Origin: Rhizobium leguminosarum
Lineage (GTDB): Bacteria; Pseudomonadota; Alphaproteobacteria; Rhizobiales; Rhizobiaceae
Length of the DNA: 64,000 nt
Direction of reading: 5' to 3'
NCBI RefSeq assembly: GCF_002953715.1
Contig: NZ_CP025012.1
Span: 4,699,001-4,763,000 of the forward strand
In this document: positions 35,041 through 42,621 of the stretch, in pieces
How the letters are laid out: the number at the start of each line of letters is the position of its first letter
Numbering within the stretch: position 1 is the first letter of the stretch
The notes under the pieces: model-generated
Databases searched by the model: none
What the model saw: the letters and a program-made list of their open reading frames with translations, nothing else
What the model was told of the DNA's origin: nothing
Position numbers and translations under genes: made by a program

Positions 35041-36257
35041 AGAAAACTCCTTCCGTGTGGTCCGGTCGGGATGCCGAGATGCCGGGCGATGCTCTCGCCG
35101 ATATCGGCATAGCTGCGGCGCACCCCGATCGAACGCGACCGGATGCCGGGGCCATAGGCGATAACAGGCACGCGCTCGCGCGTATGGTCCGTGCCGCGCC
35201 AGGTCGGATCGCAGCCGTGATCGGCGGTGAGTACGACGAGATCGCCGGGCTTCAGTTTCTTGTGGACTTCGGGCAAGCGCGCATCGAAGGCCTCGAGTGC
35301 CGCGGCATAACCCGGCACGTCGCGGCGATGGCCGTAGATCATGTCGAAATCGACGAAATTGGTGAAGACGAGATCGCCGTCCTCAGCCTCGTCAATCGCC
35401 GAAAGCGACGCATCCATAAGCGCCTCGTTGCCGTTCGCCTTGATGACCCTGGAAATGCCCTGATGTGCGAAGATATCGCCGATCTTTCCCACCGCGTGCA
35501 CGTGTCGTCCGTGCTCGATAAGCCGGTCCAGCAGCGTCGGCTCTGGCGGCAGCACGGAGAAGTCGCGCCGGTTTCCTGTGCGCTGGAAGCTAGAGGCAGA
35601 CTGGCCGTTGAAGGGCCGGGCGATGACGCGGCCGATATTGTAAGGATCGAGAAGCCCCCGGGCCAAATGGCAGAAGGCGAGCAGACGATCGAGGCCGAAA
35701 TGCACCTCGTGCGCCGCGACCTGGAAGACCGAATCCGAAGAGGTGTAGCAGATCGGCCTGCCGGTGCGGATATGGTCCTCGCCGAGCCGGGCGATGATCT
35801 CGGTTCCCGAGGCATGGCAGTTGCCGAGAATGCCGGGCACATCAGCCTCCCTGCACAATGCGTCGATGAATTCCTGAGGAAAGGCGTCTCCCTCCGTCGG
35901 GAAATAACCCCAATCGAAACTGACAGGTGTTCCCGCGATCTCCCAATGACCTGATGGTGTATCCTTGCCGCGAGAGATTTCGGTGGCGGCGCCATAAATG
36001 CCGTAGACCTTCTCCGGGACGGGCATGCCGGCCGGAAACCGACCCGACGCCGACCGCGCAATGTGCATCAGCCCGAGTTCCGACATGTTCGGCAGGGAAA
36101 GCGGCCCTTCGCGCAATCCGGCGCGATCTCCGGCGCCGGCTGCGCAGAACTCGGCGATATGGCCAAGCGTATCGGCACCCTCGTCGCCATAGGCCGCCGC
36201 ATCCGGCGCTCCACCGACACCGAAGGAATCCAGAACGAAAAGAAAGGTACGCGCCAT
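35037..36257 (-). CDS. deoB: Phosphopentomutase
   Basis: Moves phosphate between C1 and C5 of ribose or deoxyribose, linking punA/deoA products to deoC. 406 residues, family length. Metal-binding residues are in FVLDSFGVGGAPDA near the N-terminus (residues 5-18), DTPSGHWEI, and the VVLTADHGCDPT segment near the C-terminus. The start ATG at 36257 gives MARTFLFVLD, the conserved N-terminus. First gene of the add/deoB operon on the minus strand. Confidence 0.96.
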   Translation of the reverse strand: MARTFLFVLDSFGVGGAPDAAAYGDEGADTLGHIAEFCAAGAGDRAGLREGPLSLPNMSELGLMHIARSASGRFPAGMPVPEKVYGIYGAATEISRGKDTPSGHWEIAGTPVSFDWGYFPTEGDAFPQEFIDALCREADVPGILGNCHASGTEIIARLGEDHIRTGRPICYTSSDSVFQVAAHEVHFGLDRLLAFCHLARGLLDPYNIGRVIARPFNGQSASSFQRTGNRRDFSVLPPEPTLLDRLIEHGRHVHAVGKIGDIFAHQGISRVIKANGNEALMDASLSAIDEAEDGDLVFTNFVDFDMIYGHRRDVPGYAAALEAFDARLPEVHKKLKPGDLVVLTADHGCDPTWRGTDHTRERVPVIAYGPGIRSRSIGVRRSYADIGESIARHLGIPTGPHGRSFL

Positions 36258-36346
36258 TTTACACCCGAGAGAGCCGATCGCCGGCCTCTGGAATGTCGGA
36301 GGCGGCTGAGATCCAGCCATATAATGCTGCGCTCGGCTTGGCAAAT

Positions 36347-36440
36347 TACAGCGCCGCGCGCCTTTTCAAGACACGAAAAGGACGCTGTAACACTTTGACT
36401 TGCTGCATGACTCCCTAAATCGATTTAGAAAGTTATGCAG
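36347..36440 (+). repeat. Intergenic repeat, family A, copy 4 (near full length)
   Basis: Core CAGCGCCGCGCGCC ... GACGCTGTAACACTTTGA, then TTGCTGCATGACT, CCTAAATCGATTTAG and AGTTATGCAG: two palindromes in tandem. With copy 5 it defines a unit of about 95-107 bp. It lies between deoB and the Tad minor pilin gene. Confidence 0.8.
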
Positions 36441-36464
36441 CCGAGAAGGGCGGGAAGGGGGTCG

Positions 36465-37046
36465 TCAGCAGTCGCCGCAGGGGATCGAGTCGCCTTGCCG
36501 CTGGCGGTAGAAATAACTGCGGCTGATGGTGATCGTGCGCATGCCATCCGGCATGAAGTTCGGGGCGAACAGGAACATCGTATAGGGGATGCTCAGCTCA
36601 GTCCGGACCAGGAAACTGTTCGCCGTCTTCATATCAGACGGCACGTTGGTCACCGTGGCGTTCTTGGCATAGGGCACCGTCCCGTCCTGTGCCCAGGACC
36701 AGAGCACTTTCGCATTGGCGCTGGCATCGATGGTAATGCCGGTGATCTTCAGCGTCAGCGACGTCGAGTTGTAGGGCACGAAGATCGCCGTTGCGACCGA
36801 CGGCATCTGCGCGAGCGCGCTCTTCGTGACGGATTGCTGCTGGGTGACGAGATCGGCCACCGTTCCTGCGGCGCGTGTCACGCGCTTGCTGACGCTGAGG
36901 CCGATCGTGATCTCGAAAGCGCCGATATAGAGCATGATCAGCACGGGAAAGAGGATCGCGAATTCGATCGCTCCGGCGCCCCTGCGGTCTCGGGCCAGTC
37001 GCCGCGCCCTCAGGACCAGTCTGGTGAACGGGTTGCGCAACGCCAT
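36465..37046 (-). CDS. TadE/TadG-family minor pilin-like protein
   Basis: A 193-residue Tad pilus protein. N-terminal basic stretch, then RRGAGAIEFAILFPVLIMLY (about residues 21-40), a prepilin-like segment with the Glu at +5-like position that CpaA could process, followed by a TM helix and a mainly beta C-terminal domain ending in CGDC. It overlaps the upstream TadE gene by 1 bp (TAATG). In known systems TadE and TadF are pseudopilins needed for fibre assembly. Which of the two this is cannot be decided by eye. Confidence 0.85.
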   Translation of the reverse strand: MALRNPFTRLVLRARRLARDRRGAGAIEFAILFPVLIMLYIGAFEITIGLSVSKRVTRAAGTVADLVTQQQSVTKSALAQMPSVATAIFVPYNSTSLTLKITGITIDASANAKVLWSWAQDGTVPYAKNATVTNVPSDMKTANSFLVRTELSIPYTMFLFAPNFMPDGMRTITISRSYFYRQRQGDSIPCGDC

Positions 37047-37681
37047 TATGGATACTGCTCGTTCTGGAAGGCCGCGGTTGCGACAATCAGATATTGGCTC
37101 GGCATCGAACCGTCGGAGGGGCGTATCGTGGTGATATAGGGCCGGACCAGATCCGTGATGATTTCCCAGCGGTAATAGGCGCGGACCATATTGATCGTGC
37201 CGGCGCCGCCCGGAGCATATTTGAAGGCCGCCGTGTTGATATCGGCATATTTGTCGGTGGAAAGCTTGGGGATCGTCGTCGGAATGGCCGAGAAGGTGCT
37301 GAACGTCCGTACATCCAGGTAGAGCTTGCTCGGTGTGGCGACTTCGCTCGCCGAGCAGCGGACCAGGATCGAGATCTCGTCGCAGAAAGCCTGGCGGAAT
37401 TGCGCCTGGTTCATATCGGTCGTGCGGCCGAGATTATAGGTGATCTGCCCGGTTCGCATCCGGCGGCTCATCGTATCAACGCCGTTGGAGACGAGCTCTT
37501 CGGCGGCGAAGGCGACGAAAGTTTCGAGGATTGCGAAAATCACCAGGAAATAGGGAATGGCGAGCAGGGCGAATTCGATCGCCGCAGCACCCTCGCGCGA
37601 ACGGGCGAGAGCGCGAAACCGTGAGAAACGGAACGGGGCGAAGGCGCGCCCCTTATCCGTCTGCTGATCAATTGCCGTCAT
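37046..37681 (-). CDS. tadE: TadE-family minor pilin-like protein
   Basis: A 211-residue partner of the next gene. It has the same layout: basic N-terminus, SREGAAAIEFALLAIPYFLV (about residues 28-47) as prepilin-like segment and TM helix, then a long extracytoplasmic domain with two Cys near the middle. I chose the ATG at 37681; a GTG at 37708 would add nine residues but has no ribosome site. First of the two-gene pseudopilin operon. Confidence 0.85.
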   Translation of the reverse strand: MTAIDQQTDKGRAFAPFRFSRFRALARSREGAAAIEFALLAIPYFLVIFAILETFVAFAAEELVSNGVDTMSRRMRTGQITYNLGRTTDMNQAQFRQAFCDEISILVRCSASEVATPSKLYLDVRTFSTFSAIPTTIPKLSTDKYADINTAAFKYAPGGAGTINMVRAYYRWEIITDLVRPYITTIRPSDGSMPSQYLIVATAAFQNEQYP

Positions 37682-37796
37682 TGCCTGGACCCGAGCGATA
37701 TTTTCCACGCGTCAGACTACGGTCTGTTCGTTGATTTTCCGTTTCACCCTGACACGACGATTTTAACGAATGGTCGAGGAAGCTCCCAGATAGTAC

Positions 37797-38207
37797 TCAG
37801 GGTGAGGCCGTCGCGGTGGCCGCTTGCTGCGCATGCTGCTCGCAGTTCGGCGTGCAGGACAGAACGGAGCGCTCGGTCTGCCGGTAGACGCGCACCGTAT
37901 TGCCCTCGTCGATCGACACCAGGATGCGCTCGTCGAGGATCGCATTGCCGTCGGCATCGAGAAGGACCAGATTTGTGGTGCCGAAGCTGCGTCCTGTCAG
38001 AACGATGGTCTTGGCGTCGGCGACGGTCGCATCGGCGACCTTGGCATTGCCGACAATCACCTTGCTGACGGGGCGGTCAAGCTTCAATACGCGCGCGTGA
38101 TCCATATAGACGCGCAGCATGTCATCGTCTGCGGCCGCGGAAACTCCCGAAATACCGAAAACGGCGATCATGCCGGCAAAGAAAATGATTTTGCCGCTCG
38201 ATGACAT
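37797..38207 (-). CDS. Orphan pilus-assembly N-domain protein (secretin N-terminal module)
   Basis: A 136-residue exported protein: signal peptide MSSSGKIIFFAGMIAVFGISGVSAAA, then a single domain that resembles the N-terminal module of CpaC in this same window. Shared pattern: R-x4-LKL-x6-VxVxxxxVADA, then xGTTNLVLLDADGNxI. AGAGGA is four bases before the ATG at 38207. It has no secretin barrel. It is encoded divergently from Flp pilin and probably binds the CpaC ring or the outer-membrane side of the pilus complex. The tail has two Cys (CTPNC). Confidence 0.83.
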   Translation of the reverse strand: MSSSGKIIFFAGMIAVFGISGVSAAADDDMLRVYMDHARVLKLDRPVSKVIVGNAKVADATVADAKTIVLTGRSFGTTNLVLLDADGNAILDERILVSIDEGNTVRVYRQTERSVLSCTPNCEQHAQQAATATASP

Positions 38208-38587
38208 TTGGTCCTCTTTCACGATCACAGCGCAATATGCACATAGAATGGAAAAAAATGGTGAACGAAGCCTTAAGCCTGCCGCCCTGTTCCAGGATGA
38301 AGCGTAATGCTCCGATCTGGCACGGTCTCCGGGCGACGCACGCTTCGGTTGGAGATGGAATTTGTGCTATTTCCGGATGAATGCAGCGATTATTCCCGGA
38401 ATATTGTTAAATATTGAGGTAAGTGCGTAAGAAAATACTGACTCTACAAAGGCCTGTTGTCTCGTTCACATCTCGTTAACTCTTTTCCTTAAGCCGATGG
38501 AAACGGCCATTCGCTAGGTTGCTGTCATCCGATCAACGGCAAACAGTTGGCGGACGTGCTGAACATCAACTGGAGTTAGGAGTTACC
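38208..38587. promoter_or_regulatory. Divergent control region of the Tad locus
   Basis: 380 bp without a gene between the orphan N-domain gene and flp. The part from about 38370 to 38495 is AT-rich and must hold the strong flp promoter. TTAA occurs at 38407-38410 (in GTTAAATATTGAGG), 38476-38479 and 38489-38492, but with 9-base spacing rather than the 7 of a CtrA box. The flp ribosome site is AGGAG at 38579-38583. Confidence 0.5.
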
Positions 38588-38776
38588 ATGACCAAGCTTT
38601 TTAGCCGTTTTCTGAAGGACGAATCCGGCGCGACCGCAATCGAATACGGCCTGATCGCCGCCCTCATTTCCGTAGCGCTCGTGACTGGCGCAACTACGCT
38701 TGGTGGCAAGCTCAACAGCACGTTCAGCGCGCTGGGCACCAAGCTGGACACAGCTGTCACCCCCCCGGCCCCCTGA
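38588..38776 (+). CDS. pilA: Flp/Fap-type major pilin
   Basis: A 62-residue prepilin. The leader MTKLFSRFLKDESG is cut before ATAIEYGLIAA, with the Glu and Tyr that define Flp pilins, followed by a hydrophobic helix (LIAALISVALVTGATTL) and a short Thr/Ser-rich tail. CpaA, encoded next, is the expected peptidase. AGGAG precedes the ATG. It stands as a single-gene unit closed by a strong terminator, which suits its need for high expression over the machinery genes. Confidence 0.95.
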   Translation: MTKLFSRFLKDESGATAIEYGLIAALISVALVTGATTLGGKLNSTFSALGTKLDTAVTPPAP

Positions 38777-38843
38777 TATAGGCCGCCGTCAAGCGGCGTC
38801 TGCATGATCCCGTCCGGATTTGATCTGGCCGATATATCGAGCG

Positions 38844-38874
38844 GGCTCACAGGCTTAACAGCCGTGAGCCTTTT
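38844..38874 (+). terminator. Intrinsic terminator after flp pilin
   Basis: Stem GGCTCAC-A-GGCT / AGCC-GTGAGCC, 11 bp with one bulged A and a TAAC loop, followed by TTTT. It lies 67 bp after the pilin stop and 27 bp before cpaA. Confidence 0.85.
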
Positions 38875-38901
38875 CGTATCACGTTACGATCGGGTATACG
38901 C

Positions 38902-39414
38902 ATGATCGCAGCTGCAGTCTTCGTGATATTGCCACTTTGCCTCGCCATGGCGGCGTTCTCGGATCTGTTCACCATGACGATCCCGAACCGCATTTCCGTG
39001 ATCCTGATCGCCTCTTTCCTCGTTCTCGCGCCGTTCTCCGGCTTGGCACTGGAAATGATCGGCATGCATCTTGCCGGCGCCGCCGTCGTCTTCAGCGCCT
39101 GCTTTGCTCTTTTTGCATTCAATGTGATGGGCGGTGGAGATGCCAAGCTGTTGACAGCCACCGCGCTCTGGTTCGGTCTGAACCAATCCCTTGCGTTCCT
39201 CATGACCGACGTTGCCATGATCGGCGGTCTCATCACCCTGTTGATCCTCCTCGTGAGAGGGCAATCGGACACCATCCTCGCCATCGGTCTGCCGGTGCCG
39301 AACTCGGTCCTGCTCGCCAAGAAGATCCCCTATGGCATCGCGATCGCGATCGGCGGTTTCATGGCCTTCCCCTCCTCGCCGCTGTTCCTCGCCGCGCTGG
39401 AAAGCCTGAAATAA
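38902..39414 (+). CDS. cpaA: CpaA/TadV prepilin peptidase
   Basis: Inner-membrane aspartic peptidase (170 residues) that cleaves Flp prepilin and probably the TadE-type proteins. The catalytic aspartates are in MAAFSDLFTMTIPN and MGGGDAKLLT, as in the short TadV-type family-A24 enzymes that lack the methylase domain. About six hydrophobic segments fill the rest. Starts 27 bp after the pilin terminator. Confidence 0.94.
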   Translation: MIAAAVFVILPLCLAMAAFSDLFTMTIPNRISVILIASFLVLAPFSGLALEMIGMHLAGAAVVFSACFALFAFNVMGGGDAKLLTATALWFGLNQSLAFLMTDVAMIGGLITLLILLVRGQSDTILAIGLPVPNSVLLAKKIPYGIAIAIGGFMAFPSSPLFLAALESLK

Positions 39415-39421
39415 CGGCATT

Positions 39422-39437
39422 TTAAATGCCCGTTAAC
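39422..39437. promoter_or_regulatory. CtrA-like box upstream of cpaB
   Basis: TTAA-N7-TTAAC (TTAA at 39422-39425, seven bases, TTAAC at 39433-39437) fits the alphaproteobacterial CtrA consensus exactly. It lies 88 bp upstream of the cpaB start in an AT-rich 110-bp gap, where a promoter for cpaBCDE is expected. CtrA control of pilus genes is known in Caulobacter; here it is inferred. Confidence 0.5.
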
Positions 39438-39524
39438 TTAAAATGTAAGCGTTCCATTAACCATAATTATACCAATTGCTGAGCATTCTACAGGGCGAAC
39501 ATATCGTGCCCTGAGGAATGATCG

Positions 39525-40340
39525 ATGAAACCGGCCCGCCTTATAATCCTAGCTGTCGCCGTGGTGGCAGCCGGCCTCGCCGGCCTCCTGGCAATGCAAA
39601 TGGCGGGCAGCGGCGGTGTCGTCACCCAGGTTCAGTCGGTTATCGAGAAGGAACCGACCGTCAACATCCTTGTCTCGAGCGCCAATCTGCCGGTCGGCGC
39701 AAGGCTGGACGACAAGTTGGTGCACTGGATGGCCTGGCCGCAGGGCGGCGTCGTCCCGGGCCTCATCACCGAAGCCGATAAGCCGGATGCGATCAAGGAT
39801 CTGCAGGGCGCAGTCGTGCGTCTGCCGATCTTCGAAGGCGAACCGATCCGGCCGGAAAAGGTCGCCGATTCCAGCAGTCGCATCCTTTCCTCGCTATTGC
39901 CGGCCGGCAAGCGCGCCGTCGCGACCGAGATATCGGTGGCAACCGGCGCCGGTGGTTTCATCCTGCCGAACGACCGCGTCGACGTCATCATGGTCCGCAA
40001 GGGTACCGAAGCCGACAAGCTCATTACCGAAACCGTGCTGAGCAATGTCCGCGTTCTCGCCATCGACCAGCAGATCCAGGAAAAGGACGATGGCTCGAAA
40101 TCGGTGGTCGGCACGACCGCAACGCTCGAGCTCACCCCTGATCAAACGAAGGTTCTGGCTGTCGCCCAGCAGATGGCGGACCGGCTGTCGCTCGCGCTGC
40201 GCTCGGTCGCCGATGCACAGGAGCAAGATACCAGTGCCGCCGACTATCTCCTGAGCGGCGACAACGGCAGTGCGATCATCCAGGTCATCAAGTCGGGCGC
40301 CATCGTCACGGATGCCAGCGCAGCGCCGAAGGCGGAGTAA
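39525..40340 (+). CDS. cpaB: CpaB/RcpC, Tad pilus periplasmic assembly protein
   Basis: A 271-residue protein with an N-terminal membrane anchor (LIILAVAVVAAGLAGLLAM) and a SAF-like domain from about residue 45 (VLVSSANLPVGARLDDKLVHW). It is thought to link the inner-membrane complex with the CpaC secretin. GAGG precedes the ATG. It leads cpaB-cpaC-cpaD-cpaE; the gap to cpaC is 12 bp. Confidence 0.92.
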   Translation: MKPARLIILAVAVVAAGLAGLLAMQMAGSGGVVTQVQSVIEKEPTVNILVSSANLPVGARLDDKLVHWMAWPQGGVVPGLITEADKPDAIKDLQGAVVRLPIFEGEPIRPEKVADSSSRILSSLLPAGKRAVATEISVATGAGGFILPNDRVDVIMVRKGTEADKLITETVLSNVRVLAIDQQIQEKDDGSKSVVGTTATLELTPDQTKVLAVAQQMADRLSLALRSVADAQEQDTSAADYLLSGDNGSAIIQVIKSGAIVTDASAAPKAE

Positions 40341-40352
40341 AAGGACGTGCAA

Positions 40353-41852
40353 ATGGGCAATTCAACGCGGCGCGCCGGACCTCTCCTGACAGGCTGCCTT
40401 TCGCTGGCAATCGGTGTCTCCGGAATAGTGCCGACCTCTTTCGCCCCGGTTCTCGGTGCAGGCGAGGCGCGCGCCGATTCCGATAGCCTGGTCCGAATCT
40501 CTCAGACCGGCCCCAATGCCCATCGCCGGCTGAAGCTCGGGCTCAACAAGGCCGTCGTCGTCGATCTGCCGGACGATGCGCATGATATTCTCGTCTCCGA
40601 TCCGACCATGGCCGATGCCGTGACCCGCACCTCGCGGCGCATCTACCTATTCGGCAAGAAGGTCGGCCAGACGAACATCTTCGTCTTCGGCGCCGGTGGA
40701 CAGGAGATCGTCAATCTCGATATCGAGATCGAGCGCGACGTCTCCGGCCTCGAAGTCAATCTTCGCCGCTTCATTCCCGACTCCAACATCAACGTCGAAA
40801 TCGTCTCCGACAACATCGTGCTGACCGGCACCGTGCGCACGCCGCAGGCTGCCACGCAGGCGGCCGATCTGGCGCAGGTCTTCCTGAAGGGTGGCGAGGC
40901 GACGACCAGAACAGAGACGGCATCCGGCACCGGCGGCGACAGTTCCGTGGCGCTCTTTGCGGAAGGCCGCCAGACTTCGCAGGTCGTCAACCTCTTGCAG
41001 ATCGAGGGCGAGGATCAGGTCACCCTCAAGGTGACGATCGCCGAGGTCCGCCGCGAGGTGCTGAAGCAGCTCGGCTTCGACAATCTGGTTTCCAATTCCT
41101 CCGGCATGACCGTCGCCCAGCTCGGCAGTCCCGGCACCGACAGTGCCACCTCGACGGTTGGCGGCGGTCTGGCGGCGCTCTTCAAGAGCTCGATCGGCAA
41201 ATACGACATTTCGACCTACCTCAACGCGCTGGAGCAGGCCAAGGTCGTCAAGACGCTCGCCGAGCCGACGCTGACGGCGATATCGGGCCAGGCCGCGACC
41301 TTCAATTCCGGCGGCCAGCAGCTTTATTCGACGACCGACAGCAACGGCAACGTCACCGTCACGCCGTTTAACTACGGTATCAACCTCGCCTTCAAACCGG
41401 TCGTGCTGTCATCGGGACGCATCAGCCTGCAGATCAAGACCAATGTCTCCGAACCGGTGGCCGGCAGCGGCAACGCCACCTATCAGCGCCGTTCGGCAGA
41501 GACTTCGGTGGAGCTGCCCTCGGGCGGTTCGATTGCGCTGGCCGGCCTTATCCGCGACAACGTTTCTCAGACGATGGGCGGCACACCAGGCGTCTCGAAA
41601 ATCCCGCTGCTCGGCACGCTCTTCCGCCAGAAAGGTTTCGAGCGTCAGGAAACCGAGCTCGTCATCATCGCAACGCCCTATCTGGTGCGTCCGGTGGCGC
41701 GCAATCAGCTCAACCGGCCGGACGACAATTTCAGCCCTGAGAACGACGGTGCAACCTTCTTCCTCAACCGTGTCAACAAGGTCTATGGCCGCCGCGAGGC
41801 GCCCGTCGCCGATGCGCAGTTCCACGGCTCGATCGGGTTCATCTACAAATGA
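40353..41852 (+). CDS. cpaC: CpaC/RcpA, Tad pilus outer-membrane secretin
   Basis: Outer-membrane secretin ring of the Tad pilus, 499 residues. Signal peptide about residues 1-40 (ends GEARA), the pilus N-domain at about 60-130 (KLGLNKAVVVDLPDDAHDILV), a BON-like repeat, and a C-terminal secretin domain with VELPSGGSIALAGLIRD and the TELVIIATPYLV end. AAGGA seven bases ahead of 40353 decides the start over an in-frame GTG at 40347. Overlaps cpaD by 4 bp. Confidence 0.93.
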   Translation: MGNSTRRAGPLLTGCLSLAIGVSGIVPTSFAPVLGAGEARADSDSLVRISQTGPNAHRRLKLGLNKAVVVDLPDDAHDILVSDPTMADAVTRTSRRIYLFGKKVGQTNIFVFGAGGQEIVNLDIEIERDVSGLEVNLRRFIPDSNINVEIVSDNIVLTGTVRTPQAATQAADLAQVFLKGGEATTRTETASGTGGDSSVALFAEGRQTSQVVNLLQIEGEDQVTLKVTIAEVRREVLKQLGFDNLVSNSSGMTVAQLGSPGTDSATSTVGGGLAALFKSSIGKYDISTYLNALEQAKVVKTLAEPTLTAISGQAATFNSGGQQLYSTTDSNGNVTVTPFNYGINLAFKPVVLSSGRISLQIKTNVSEPVAGSGNATYQRRSAETSVELPSGGSIALAGLIRDNVSQTMGGTPGVSKIPLLGTLFRQKGFERQETELVIIATPYLVRPVARNQLNRPDDNFSPENDGATFFLNRVNKVYGRREAPVADAQFHGSIGFIYK

Positions 41853-42607
41853 CCGGGGCACGATCGGCAGCAATGGCACAGAACAGAGATCAGGCGATGG
41901 CCCATATGAATTCGACGACACCCCACCTCGGAATCTCGAAGGCGCTTCTGGCCGCAGCCGTCATTTCGGTGGCCGTCCTTTCCGGATGCGCCGGCCCGCA
42001 CGACCAACTGACGACCGGCGGCATTCCGGATGACTACCGCGCCCGCCACCCGATCATCGTGACGGAGGCGGAGCAGACGGTTGATATACCTGTCGCCTCG
42101 ACCGATCGACGCCTGACCATCGCCCAGCGCGATCTCATCCGCGGCTTTGCCGCAAACTACATCTCGCGCGCCTCAGGCCCGGTTTATGTGCTGTCGCCGC
42201 AAGGCTCGCCGAATTCGGCGGCAGCCTATCAGCTGCGCAATCAGGTCCGCGCCGAGCTGGCGTCGCGGGGGATTGCAAGCTCGAAGATCGTCAACACTTC
42301 CTATGCCGCCGCCAGTGCCGGCGATGCGGCGCCGATCCGGCTGAGTTTTACCGGCACCACCGCGATCACCACGCAATGCGGTCAGTGGCCGAAGGACATC
42401 TCGAACGATTTGACCAACCAGAATTACTATAATTTCGGCTGCGCCTCACAGAACAACCTGGCCGCCCAGATCGCCAATCCGGAGGATCTGGTGGCACCCC
42501 GCGGCATGACTCCGATCGACGCGCAGCGGCGCAACAATGCGATCCAGGAATACCGGACGACGACATCGACGATCGAAGATGTTGCCGACAGCAACAGCGG
42601 CTTCTGA
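41849..42607 (+). CDS. cpaD: CpaD, Tad pilus lipoprotein
   Basis: A lipoprotein of up to 252 residues that probably works with the CpaC ring. The lipobox is VLSGCAG, with Cys at residue 49 of the longest reading. The ATG at 41849 overlaps the cpaC stop; in-frame ATGs at 41873 and 41897 would give more usual signal peptides. Conserved CpaD features near the C-terminus include GCASQNNLAAQIANPEDLV and the TPIDAQRR tail. Confidence 0.88.
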   Translation: MTGARSAAMAQNRDQAMAHMNSTTPHLGISKALLAAAVISVAVLSGCAGPHDQLTTGGIPDDYRARHPIIVTEAEQTVDIPVASTDRRLTIAQRDLIRGFAANYISRASGPVYVLSPQGSPNSAAAYQLRNQVRAELASRGIASSKIVNTSYAAASAGDAAPIRLSFTGTTAITTQCGQWPKDISNDLTNQNYYNFGCASQNNLAAQIANPEDLVAPRGMTPIDAQRRNNAIQEYRTTTSTIEDVADSNSGF

Positions 42608-42621
42608 GGCGGAACGGAACG

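Noticed and set aside
38476..38492. TTAA-N9-TTAA as a CtrA box before flp
   Set aside because: Spacing is 9 instead of the 7 required by the consensus; noted only as AT-rich promoter DNA.
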